Assembly (NCBI GenBank): GCA_016788185.1
Contig: JAEUTF010000184.1
Span: forward strand, 1 to 34,954
Direction of reading: 5' to 3'
From: Bacteroidia bacterium
GTDB lineage: Bacteria; Bacteroidota; Bacteroidia; AKYH767-A; OLB10
Length of the DNA: 34,954 nucleotides
In this document: positions 9,501 to 16,656 of the stretch, piece by piece
Numbering within the stretch: the first letter of the stretch is position 1
Layout: the number at the start of each line of letters is the position of its first letter
Translations under genes and position numbers: made by a program
The notes under the pieces: model-generated
Database searches by the model: none
Told to the model about the DNA's origin: nothing
What the model saw: the letters and a program-made list of their open reading frames with translations, nothing else

Positions 9501-9658
9501 CCTGGAGTAAGGTACCGGTCTTGCTGGTATCGGGTAATAATTCATACGATTTTTCAGTGCCGGGTACGTCCATGCTGAGGCCACATAGCCAGTCTGGTGG
9601 CAGTAATTTGCAAAACGGTTCTGTACATGAATTTATTAAACCGGAACATCCTGAATAA
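6566..9658 (+). CDS. Secreted multidomain adhesin-like protein, paralogue A (no recognisable T9SS tail)
   Basis: The 1030-residue protein begins with a clear Sec signal peptide (MKKS, then a hydrophobic core ending in NVQAQ, cleavage near residue 26). Approximate order: a beta-sandwich-like N-terminal domain (27-260), a fibronectin type III module (265-350), two pre-peptidase C-terminal-like modules rich in Cys and Asp (358-495 and 504-640), Ig/PKD-like modules (643-800), an IPT/TIG module (808-890) and a conserved beta domain (893-1013). In Bacteroidota proteins that last domain, as I recall it, is usually followed by a dockerin-like or sorting segment. Here the protein stops after a polar tail of about 25 residues with no YPNP-type T9SS signal. 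Role unknown; surface binding or matrix function is likely. It is a tandem paralogue of the next gene, 156 bp away. Confidence 0.88.
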   Translation: MKKSYLLRSGLFLFLLTAVCHTNVQAQLNYSFQQTTETYQALSGGTILGTANGVALSLDSALDSRVYTLPPNAIPFPFFFNGSGYTTLFVSSNGFITFGIAPSTTNVNPLGSTATYSGAVVGFGRDLIGNFKNVVPGDPDTIAQIRYGVTGSAPNRRFVVEWNNFRPGGGGSSLVPNMSFQIRLTEGSGVCEVAYGAFTGATWVNSTAQVGIRGATNTAYFNRLLASGQPWTNTSQGIAATSSCAFTSSTLPASGLVFRFMANCPTPSNLSILDLVANSVKLRWNSGSVAGTFPGSGYIVEWGPSGFTPGTGTIVNTNDTFLILSGLSSGTPYQYYVRRNCSSSGNGISVNAGPKSFTPGLPAEDCASAQLISVAANLASCSSTAVSSGSSQNGPNALCSDGLGGNFPDDDKWFKFVAPGNSKKIIITTSAGTVNDWVMEVWNNCPASGGLSIKCSDDVNGGMPEISLCQNEYIPGHTYYIRLWTYSLSGNGTMSFCAYEASPCPVAPSYDNCIAADSFLINPVLSCPGNEQIFSTLFATPSVGGDNTADAPTCDGSTTLNDVWLRFNTGSTGTFTVTLNPLTATDLRAQVVFECGSGGYEIACWNPAAGTHTLTGLNPSANYAIRVWSAVGQSGTFSVCAQDACDDATATLSGSSTICTTGTAQLRVDLTGLPPWNVTYTDGVSNYNFTTSTTPYFISVSPQVTTFYNLVSVSSPICSGTGDGVASVNVVPPPVVDLAAFTSPVCSNQIFTLSGGTPVGGTYSGIGVTGNQFNASVGGLGPHLITYTYGIGNGCQRSDTASIQVIQAPSVTYFNPAVAPVGSTIKIGGSHLNTVNQVRFNLTNALVYNILSSDTITAVVPPGANTGYITVFTSNGCSAQSPTTFGVGNPPGVTLNLKAYVEGYYASGGLMNAVVDPINLPTKSDTMTVELHSPLAPYALVATRKALSNTNGTFTVTFPAAQTNNSYYIVLKSRNTVETWSKVPVLLVSGNNSYDFSVPGTSMLRPHSQSGGSNLQNGSVHEFIKPEHPE

Positions 9659-9725
9659 ATCAGGCTTTTTCACCCTTTATTTCCAGTAGTTGACGTCCTA
9701 AGGATCGAAATTTACCTCTGTTTAC

Positions 9726-9755
9726 TTTGAAAACTGGGGTAGATTCTTATCTTTG
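9726..9755 (+). promoter_or_regulatory. Promoter of paralogue B (-33 TTTG and -7 TATCTTTG)
   Basis: TTTG at 9726-9729 and TATCTTTG at 9748-9755 are separated by 18 bp, the best complete Bacteroidota promoter in the window. The predicted leader to the ATG at 9815 is about 55 nt. It implies that the second paralogue can be transcribed independently of the first. Confidence 0.7.
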
Positions 9756-9814
9756 TTAGGAAGCCATGTTAATCGTGGTAATCAAACACATCTTTGAACA
9801 AAACACACCCCAAA

Positions 9815-12800
9815 ATGATTGTCAAGTTCTACCCTTTAACCTGGCGGTTTCTCACCGCTTGCTGCCTGCTCTTGCTGGCAGCGAAATCCAATGCACAGGT
9901 CAGTGCATATAATTTCACCCAGATGACCGGCACCTATACCGCCATCACCGGAGGAACGGTGATTGCCACCGCAAGTGGTACGTCAGGGGCGGCTTCGCTG
10001 GATGACGTTATTTATGATCTTCCGGCCGGAACCATACCTTTTAGTTTCCAGTTCAACAGCACGGCCTATACCGGATGTAAAGTGAGTACGAACGGGTTTA
10101 TCACCTTTGGCGCCACCGCCCCCTCTGCCAATGGTTCAACAACAGGATACACCCCGATATCGGCTACCACCGCTTATAGCGGTGCGGCCTCGGCGTTAGG
10201 GAGAAACCTGAATGCCTACTTTTTTTCGGGCGTACCGGCACAAACCGGTGAATTGCGGTACCAGACCCTCGGAACCACCCCGAACCGGACCTTTGTGATT
10301 CAGTGGAAAAATTTCAAAACCTTTAACACTTCCGGCGCCACCTTCGGGCCGGTACTTAATTTCCAGGTCAGGCTGAAAGAAACATCGAACGCCATCGAGT
10401 TTGTGTACAATTGCAGCGGGGCCTTTACCAGCAGTCTGGCACAGGTTGGGTTGCGCGGGGCCACCAATGGATTCCCCTCCAACGTGAACAACCGTTCTGT
10501 AGCCAACGGCGTGAATACCTGGATCAACTCCGTGGCCGGCACCTCCAACGCCGCCACCTGCGAATTTTCTTCCTCGCTGATGCCTCCCTCCGGTCTGACC
10601 TACAGTTTTGCTCCTTCAGCCTGTCCGAGTCCGCAGAATGCAGCGGCGACCAACATCACGCAGAATTCTGCACAGCTTACCTGGACTTCCCCCGGTGGCA
10701 ACGGTACCTTCACCATTGAATATGGCTTATCCGGATTTTCTCCCGGTAACGGAACTACGCAAACCAATGTGAGTTCCGGTGTGGTGATAAACGGCCTGGT
10801 GTCCACCACAAATTATCAATATTATATCCGGCAGGAATGCGGGGTGAACGGCAACAGCAGCCTGGTGGGACCCATCGATTTCAGCACCGGCGGCCCCGGC
10901 GAAGATTGTGCGACGGCCTTGTTGGTGAATGTAGCCAATAACCTGGGTGCCTGTGCTTTCACCACCGTGAACTCGGGGGTCTCCTCGAACGGGCCCAATG
11001 CCATTTGTTCCGACTTTAACGGAAACGGTGCCAATGATGACAAATGGTACCGCTTCGTAGCACCCAGCGGAGGGAATCAGCTGGTGATCACCACAACAGC
11101 AGGCACAGTAAACGACTGGGTCATGGAAGTCTGGAACGGTTGTCCCGGCAGCGGCCTGATGCTGAAATGCGCCGATGATGTGAACGGCACCATGCCGGAG
11201 ATTACCCTCTGCCAGAACGAATATACCGCCGGCCAGACGTATTACATCCGGATATGGACCTACAGCACCGCGGCCATTGGAACAGCGAATTTATGTGTGT
11301 ACAAAACCACGGCCTGTCCACTGCCTCCTGTCAACGATGAGTGTATTTCTGCCACACGGCTGACCGTAAATTCACCATTAGCCTGTCCGGCTTCAGCCAC
11401 GTCTCATTCAAACGCCTATGCCACCCCGAATACGGATGGCGCTACCTGTGATGCGGGTACCAAGCGCGATGTGTGGTTTGTATTCAATACCGGGAATCTT
11501 GGAAACATTGTGATGACCATTTCTCCCGGTACCGCTACGACCCTGAAAGCGCAGTTGCTGTTTGAGTGCGGCGGATTTGAGATCTCCTGCTACTCACCCG
11601 CCAACGGTACCTATACCTTTACGGGTTTGAATCCTCAGGCCGACTATGTGATCCGTGTGTGGTCTGATTCCGGCACCGCCGGCACCTTCAACATCTGCCT
11701 CGCCGATCAGTGTGCGAACCCGACTGCTACCTTCGGTCCAAACCAGGCCGTGTGTACAGGGCAGACGGCCAGTTTGCCGGTCAGCTTTACCGGCGTACCG
11801 CCCTATACTTTTACCTATAAAAACAATACGACCAATCAGAATTTCCCGGTCACTACCAGTTTAAATCCATACAACATTCAGTTGTCGCCATCCGCCACTA
11901 CCACGTATACCCTGCTCAGCATGAACGATGCCGCCTGCAGCGGAACGGCGAGTGGTACGGCCAGTGTGACGGTGGTTTCACCCCAGGCGGTGAGTCTGTC
12001 GGCTTTCCCTTCCACCTGCACGAACAGTCCTCTCGTTACCTTAACCCAGGGCTCGCCGGCGGGAGGTGTTTACAGCGGGGTAGGGGTCTCCGGAGTTAAA
12101 TTCAATCCGGCGGTGGGTACACAAACCATCACCTACACCGTTACGTTCGCGCCCGGTTGTGTGGACAGCGCTTCGCAGGTATTTACGGTACATCCGCTAC
12201 CCAATGTCAGTCTCAATTCACTGGGCAACGTTTGCTTAACGGCTGCGCCCTTCCCGTTAACCGGAGGTGTTCCTACCGGAGGAACCTATTCAGGTCCGGG
12301 GGTGAGCAACAATACTTTCAATCCGGCTTCAGCAGGACTTGGAAACAAGATTATCACCTATTCCTTTACCAGTACCGCGGGATGTACCAGTTCAGACACC
12401 GCTCTGATTACCGTCATCACCTGTTCAGGATGCGCGAACCCGCCGGTAGCCAATGCAGGACCTGACAGGATTTCCTGTGAGGGTTCGCAGGTTAGCCTGG
12501 CCGGATCCATCTCAGGAGGCGCCAATTCAGCATCCTGGGTAGGGAACGGCACCGGTTTCTTCACCCCGAATAATACAACGCTTACGGCTACGTATGTACC
12601 CTCTTCAACCGATGTACAATTGGGTCAGATCATGCTGATCCTTACGACCAATGATCCGGATGGCGGAGGCCCTTGCGTACCGGACAAGGATACAATGATG
12701 GTGTTCTTCCAGGACTCCATTGCCGCCAATAGTATTACCGGAACCACGGGCGTATGCCGTCCGGTAAACGGAGTGACCTATTCGGTAGCCTCACAAGCCG

Positions 12801-14074
12801 GAGCCAGCTATAACTGGACCGTACCCACGAATGTTGTACTGGCCAGTGGTCAGGGTACAGCCGCCATCACCGCGAACTGGCCTTCCAATGGTCAGGCCGG
12901 GAATGTTTGTGTAACGATGAGCAATGGCTGCAATTCAAAGCAACTGTGCAAGAATGTGAAATTGAGGACCACTGCGGCCGGCAAACCTACGTCCATAAAA
13001 GGACAGACCTCTGCCTGCAGAAATGAAGTGTTTACCTATTCCTGCTCAAGGGTCAGTTCGGCCGACTTCTATGTCTGGACTCCGCCTGTAGGTGCCACCA
13101 TCAACGGTTCAGGCGCTTCTTTCCAGACGGTCGACACCTTTGTGGTGGTCACCTTCGGAGCGGCCTATACCGGTGATACCTTGCGTGTGAAAGGCGGGAA
13201 TTGCGCGGGTTTCAGTGCGGAAACCAAGTTGCGTATCAACAGAAGAACCACGGTACCCGGAACCCCCTCGGCGATCAGCGGCGAAGGCAACGGGGTATGC
13301 GCCAGTACCCAGGTGTATTCCATTAAACCTACCAACGGAGCGAGCAGTTATCGCTGGAGAACGGCTGTTGCCGGAGCTCTGATCAATGGACTGCCATCTC
13401 CGCTCATCACAAACGACACCCTGGTTACCGTTACCTGGCCTTCCGGTTTTGCATCGGGTACACTGTTTGTAGCCGCCAGAAACGCATGCGGAACAGGTAC
13501 TGAAAAATCCAAAACCATCAAGGGCGTCCCCGGAGTGTCCAGCGGAATCAATGGCAACGACACGGTTTGTGCCGGTACTTCGCAGGTCTATTCAATAGCT
13601 CCTTTGTACGGTGCCACTTCCTATACCTGGACGGTTCCATCTTCGGTAACCATTCAAAGCGGACAAGGTACCACTTCCATCACGGTGAAATTCAATGCAG
13701 CTACCGGTACGAGAGCGATAAAAGTGAAAGGTGTAAATGCCTGCGGCAACGGTTCCAACAAAACCCTGAATGTACAGGCCATCGCTTGTCCGAGAAATGG
13801 TGATTTAAGCATCCGCAATGCATTCGGTATAGATGCGTATCCGAACCCCGCCAGTGATCTGCTGAATATACAATTTGAATCAGCCTCCGACGAAAACTAC
13901 CGGATCATGTTGTATGATCTGACCGGCCGAATGGTGCAGGAGCAAATGATAACGGCGGTAGAAGGAGTGAATACCCTTCAGTGGAGTCTTTCCGGATATC
14001 CTGCCGGCGTGTACCTGCTCGCGGTACAGGGTCGTGAAGGTCTGAGTCAGGTGAAGATAGTGGTAGAAAAATAA
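9815..14074 (+). CDS. Secreted multidomain adhesin-like protein, paralogue B, with T9SS type A sorting domain
   Basis: I choose the ATG at 9815 (1419 aa) over an in-frame TTG at 9794, because it begins an ordinary signal peptide (MIVKFYPL, hydrophobic CCLLLLAA core, cleavage after NAQ near residue 28). The first 870 or so residues repeat the architecture of the upstream paralogue: N-terminal beta domain, fibronectin type III (about 269-350), two pre-peptidase-C-terminal-like modules (360-495, 500-630) and Cys-rich beta modules with GGTYSG motifs. Four tandem PKD-like modules follow (about 973-1324). The last 80 residues, from YPNPASD at 1342 through GVYLLAV to KIVVEK, are a T9SS type A sorting domain that directs export across the outer membrane and attachment to the surface. 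Ligand unknown; adhesion or matrix binding is an inference. Confidence 0.92.
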   Translation: MIVKFYPLTWRFLTACCLLLLAAKSNAQVSAYNFTQMTGTYTAITGGTVIATASGTSGAASLDDVIYDLPAGTIPFSFQFNSTAYTGCKVSTNGFITFGATAPSANGSTTGYTPISATTAYSGAASALGRNLNAYFFSGVPAQTGELRYQTLGTTPNRTFVIQWKNFKTFNTSGATFGPVLNFQVRLKETSNAIEFVYNCSGAFTSSLAQVGLRGATNGFPSNVNNRSVANGVNTWINSVAGTSNAATCEFSSSLMPPSGLTYSFAPSACPSPQNAAATNITQNSAQLTWTSPGGNGTFTIEYGLSGFSPGNGTTQTNVSSGVVINGLVSTTNYQYYIRQECGVNGNSSLVGPIDFSTGGPGEDCATALLVNVANNLGACAFTTVNSGVSSNGPNAICSDFNGNGANDDKWYRFVAPSGGNQLVITTTAGTVNDWVMEVWNGCPGSGLMLKCADDVNGTMPEITLCQNEYTAGQTYYIRIWTYSTAAIGTANLCVYKTTACPLPPVNDECISATRLTVNSPLACPASATSHSNAYATPNTDGATCDAGTKRDVWFVFNTGNLGNIVMTISPGTATTLKAQLLFECGGFEISCYSPANGTYTFTGLNPQADYVIRVWSDSGTAGTFNICLADQCANPTATFGPNQAVCTGQTASLPVSFTGVPPYTFTYKNNTTNQNFPVTTSLNPYNIQLSPSATTTYTLLSMNDAACSGTASGTASVTVVSPQAVSLSAFPSTCTNSPLVTLTQGSPAGGVYSGVGVSGVKFNPAVGTQTITYTVTFAPGCVDSASQVFTVHPLPNVSLNSLGNVCLTAAPFPLTGGVPTGGTYSGPGVSNNTFNPASAGLGNKIITYSFTSTAGCTSSDTALITVITCSGCANPPVANAGPDRISCEGSQVSLAGSISGGANSASWVGNGTGFFTPNNTTLTATYVPSSTDVQLGQIMLILTTNDPDGGGPCVPDKDTMMVFFQDSIAANSITGTTGVCRPVNGVTYSVASQAGASYNWTVPTNVVLASGQGTAAITANWPSNGQAGNVCVTMSNGCNSKQLCKNVKLRTTAAGKPTSIKGQTSACRNEVFTYSCSRVSSADFYVWTPPVGATINGSGASFQTVDTFVVVTFGAAYTGDTLRVKGGNCAGFSAETKLRINRRTTVPGTPSAISGEGNGVCASTQVYSIKPTNGASSYRWRTAVAGALINGLPSPLITNDTLVTVTWPSGFASGTLFVAARNACGTGTEKSKTIKGVPGVSSGINGNDTVCAGTSQVYSIAPLYGATSYTWTVPSSVTIQSGQGTTSITVKFNAATGTRAIKVKGVNACGNGSNKTLNVQAIACPRNGDLSIRNAFGIDAYPNPASDLLNIQFESASDENYRIMLYDLTGRMVQEQMITAVEGVNTLQWSLSGYPAGVYLLAVQGREGLSQVKIVVEK
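12730..13788 (+). repeat. Four tandem PKD-like modules in paralogue B
   Basis: Four protein-level repeats of about 85-95 residues, each with a Cys near the start (VCRPVNG, ACRNEVF, VCASTQVYS, VCAGTSQVYS), a Y-x-W core (YNWTVP, YVWTPP, YRWRTA, YTWTVP) and a later Cys (CNSK, CAGFS, CGTGTE, CGNGS). They have diverged at DNA level, so they are old duplications. Confidence 0.7.
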
Positions 14075-14093
14075 TTGCACTCACCCAAAATAG

Positions 14094-14124
14094 GAGAGCC
14101 CGGTTTTGCCGGGCTCTCTTTGTT
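14094..14124 (+). terminator. Rho-independent terminator between convergent genes
   Basis: A perfect 10-bp stem, GAGAGCCCGG (14094-14103) with CCGGGCTCTC (14109-14118), encloses loop TTTTG and is followed by TTTGTT. It ends the plus-strand paralogue B. On the minus strand the same hairpin is followed by CTATTTT, so it probably also terminates the GH31 gene, whose stop codon it overlaps. Confidence 0.9.
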
Positions 14125-16522
14125 ATGATGAAACTTTCAGGGTGATTTCCTTAAAGTTCGCATTGGTCCTGAACTTGATCACTCCCAGATGCGAATAACG
14201 TTTGGTGATGCGGTGGGTTTTTCCGTCAACTTCAAATTCGGTGATGTTTTCCGGAACGCCATGCAGGACGATCTTGTAGTGGGGATAGCTGGGCTCGAAA
14301 TTACCGCTTACCGTCTGGAAAATTTTAAACGTACCTTTCTTTTGCGTCACAACAAACTTCTTAATATTGAACTGTCCGTTACGGTATCCGTAGTAATCGC
14401 CTGCGTCTTCATAAAGATGACTGGTCTGAACCGTTTTGGTATAATAAATGTGCAGGGTAAGTTCCGTAACCGGGATTTCACCTACATACTGCATTTTTGG
14501 GTAATTGGCCAAGACCGATCCTTCTTTTACAAAGAGCGGCATTTTATCCAGCGGTGCTTCCGCATTGATTTCCTTGCCTCCGTTTTCCAGGTCATCGTTC
14601 CAGAAATTATACCAGCGCCCTTTGGGTAAATACAGGAGCCGTGTATCTGCACCGGGAAGATTCACCGGACATACCATGATTTTATCCCCGAACATGTACT
14701 GGTCGGTATGGTACAAGGATTCTGTGTCCGATTGGTCGGTCATCACCAATGGGCGGATCATCGGAATTCCGTATTGTGAATTTTGCCAGAATGTGGTGTA
14801 GATATAGGGAAGCAACTGGTAGCGCAGATGGATGTATTTTTTGGCAATGAACTCGTATTTCTGTCCATAGGACCATGGCTCCTGTGGCTCTGCCCCCGGA
14901 TCATTGCCTGCTGAATGCGTTCGGCAAAAGGGATGGAAAACGGCCATCTGCAACCAACGAACATACAGTTCACCGTCCGGATTGCCGATGAATCCGCCGA
15001 TGTCTGAACCGGCAAATGAGATCCCCGACATACAGAGACGCTGAACCTGCATGTTCGCAATCCACATGTGCTCCCAGGTAGCGATGTTATCGCCGGTCCA
15101 TACGGAACTGAAGCGTTGTGCGCCCGAATAGCAGCTGCGTGTAATCACAAAGGGACGGTTGGGATAGAGGAATTTACGGATGCCGTCAAAAGTCGCCCGG
15201 GCCATCTGCATCCCGTATACATTGTGCGCCTTGCGGTGGCTGCAGGGATCACCGTCGTAATCGTGTCGTACATCTTCAGGAAAGGTTCCGATTTCGAAGA
15301 CGGCAGGTTCATTCATGTCGTTCCAGACGCCACGAACGCCCATACGGATCATTTCTTCAAACAATCCGCTCCACCACCGCCGTGCATCAGCGTTGGTGAA
15401 GTCGGGGAAATTACAGGCTCCCGGCCATACATCACCTTCCATCAACTCACCATCGGCCCGCTTACAAAAGAATCCGTTTTTCACCCCTTCCTGATACACC
15501 CAGTATTCGGGATCGATTTTTATCCCGGGATCAATGATGACAATGGTTTTGAATCCTTTTTCCGCCAGATCGCCCATGAGCTTTGCCGGCTTGGGAAAAC
15601 CTTCTTTGCTCCAGGTAAAACAGCGAAAGCCTTCCATGTAATCAATATCCAGGTAAATGGCATCGCAGGGTATCCCTCTTTCACGGAACTCACTGGCAAT
15701 TTCCCTGACCTGCTTTTCAGGATAGTAACTCCATTTGCACTGATGGTAACCCAGTGCCCACAGTGGTGGCATCTCCGGTGTTCCTGTCATTCCCGCATAC
15801 TGCTCTACCACGTTCATCAGTTCGGGTCCATAAATGAAATAATAATTCATTTCACCGCCGCGCGCCCAGAAACTGCAAACATCAAATTGCTCTTTACCGA
15901 AATCAAAAATGGTCCGGAAGGTGTTGTCGAAGAAAACGCCATAGGCGATATCATGGTGCAATCCCATGTAAAAGGGGATGTTCTTGTAAATGGGATCCTG
16001 ATCTTTTTTAAACCCATAGGTATCGGCACCGTAGTTTTCAATTCGCTTGCCGCGGATGTTAAGTTCCATGGGTTTGTCACCCATGCCAAAAAAACATTCG
16101 CCATCCTGGATCTTTTTCGAACAATAGTTGATCTTACCGCCCTTTTTGATATAGTGTTGCCAGTGAAAGCCCAGTTCATCTTCACTGATCACATTGTATT
16201 TTCTGTCGAGGATGGTGATCTTCAGCGTTTTTTTGTAAATCTGAATCACCAGGTGATCGGTCATCAGATCAAATTTGTGACGGTCTTCGTATACGGAAAG
16301 GTTGGCGGGCTGAATGCTGAAGTTCTCCGCTATGGCATACGAAAAGTCGCGCTGAAATTTTCCATCGGGAGCATAACGGAAACGAACGATTTTATCCGAA
16401 AATATTTTTACCTCCAGAATGGTATCGGCCGTGTTAAAATAAAAGACCTGTCCTTCCTGTTGATAGGAGGTGACATCGGCAGGGAAATACTTGACCGAGT
16501 ATTTATCTTTTTTAATTTCCAT
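14123..16522 (-). CDS. Glycoside hydrolase family 31 alpha-glucosidase
   Basis: The 799-residue protein matches GH31 alpha-glucosidases and alpha-xylosidases in length and order: an N-terminal beta domain (about 20-240), a catalytic TIM barrel (about 250-600) and C-terminal beta domains. The nucleophile motif WNDMNEP is at 400-406 (Asp402). The GDN motif at 477-479 supplies the likely acid/base Asp478. The barrel also has LDIDYM and the GSDIGGF substrate-site motif. It hydrolyses terminal alpha-linked glucose or xylose with retention of configuration; substrate specificity cannot be read by eye. There is no signal peptide, so it is probably cytoplasmic and acts on imported oligosaccharides or storage glucan. 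No SusC/SusD pair or other glycosidase is nearby. The start is the ATG at 16522, with a near-consensus promoter upstream. Confidence 0.95.
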   Translation of the reverse strand: MEIKKDKYSVKYFPADVTSYQQEGQVFYFNTADTILEVKIFSDKIVRFRYAPDGKFQRDFSYAIAENFSIQPANLSVYEDRHKFDLMTDHLVIQIYKKTLKITILDRKYNVISEDELGFHWQHYIKKGGKINYCSKKIQDGECFFGMGDKPMELNIRGKRIENYGADTYGFKKDQDPIYKNIPFYMGLHHDIAYGVFFDNTFRTIFDFGKEQFDVCSFWARGGEMNYYFIYGPELMNVVEQYAGMTGTPEMPPLWALGYHQCKWSYYPEKQVREIASEFRERGIPCDAIYLDIDYMEGFRCFTWSKEGFPKPAKLMGDLAEKGFKTIVIIDPGIKIDPEYWVYQEGVKNGFFCKRADGELMEGDVWPGACNFPDFTNADARRWWSGLFEEMIRMGVRGVWNDMNEPAVFEIGTFPEDVRHDYDGDPCSHRKAHNVYGMQMARATFDGIRKFLYPNRPFVITRSCYSGAQRFSSVWTGDNIATWEHMWIANMQVQRLCMSGISFAGSDIGGFIGNPDGELYVRWLQMAVFHPFCRTHSAGNDPGAEPQEPWSYGQKYEFIAKKYIHLRYQLLPYIYTTFWQNSQYGIPMIRPLVMTDQSDTESLYHTDQYMFGDKIMVCPVNLPGADTRLLYLPKGRWYNFWNDDLENGGKEINAEAPLDKMPLFVKEGSVLANYPKMQYVGEIPVTELTLHIYYTKTVQTSHLYEDAGDYYGYRNGQFNIKKFVVTQKKGTFKIFQTVSGNFEPSYPHYKIVLHGVPENITEFEVDGKTHRITKRYSHLGVIKFRTNANFKEITLKVSS

Positions 16523-16542
16523 AATTCGCGTGGCTTAAGCAG

Positions 16543-16550
16543 CAAAATTG
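16543..16550 (-). promoter_or_regulatory. Near-consensus -7 box of the GH31 gene
   Basis: The minus strand reads CAATTTTG, one base off TAnnTTTG, 20 bp upstream of the GH31 ATG at 16522. Distance resembles that of the gcvT and capD-like genes. No -33 TTTG is visible. Confidence 0.4.
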
Positions 16551-16656
16551 CGTTTCAGTATCAGTACTTTCGGTTGTGTTCATTTGTTCTTTTGCACGCT
16601 GTTTTGTTAATAGCCGGGCAGTCTTCTACGCAACAGCGTAAAAAAGGTTGATGCGT

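Noticed and set aside
9571-9658. Single-base frameshift as cause of the missing C-terminal domain in paralogue A
   Set aside because: Both alternative frames hit stops at once and encode nothing like the expected continuation.
15068-16651. 527-codon plus-strand open frame antisense to the GH31 gene
   Set aside because: It lies opposite a clear GH31 enzyme with intact catalytic motifs; its translation has no recognisable domain, and long antisense frames are expected at this base composition.
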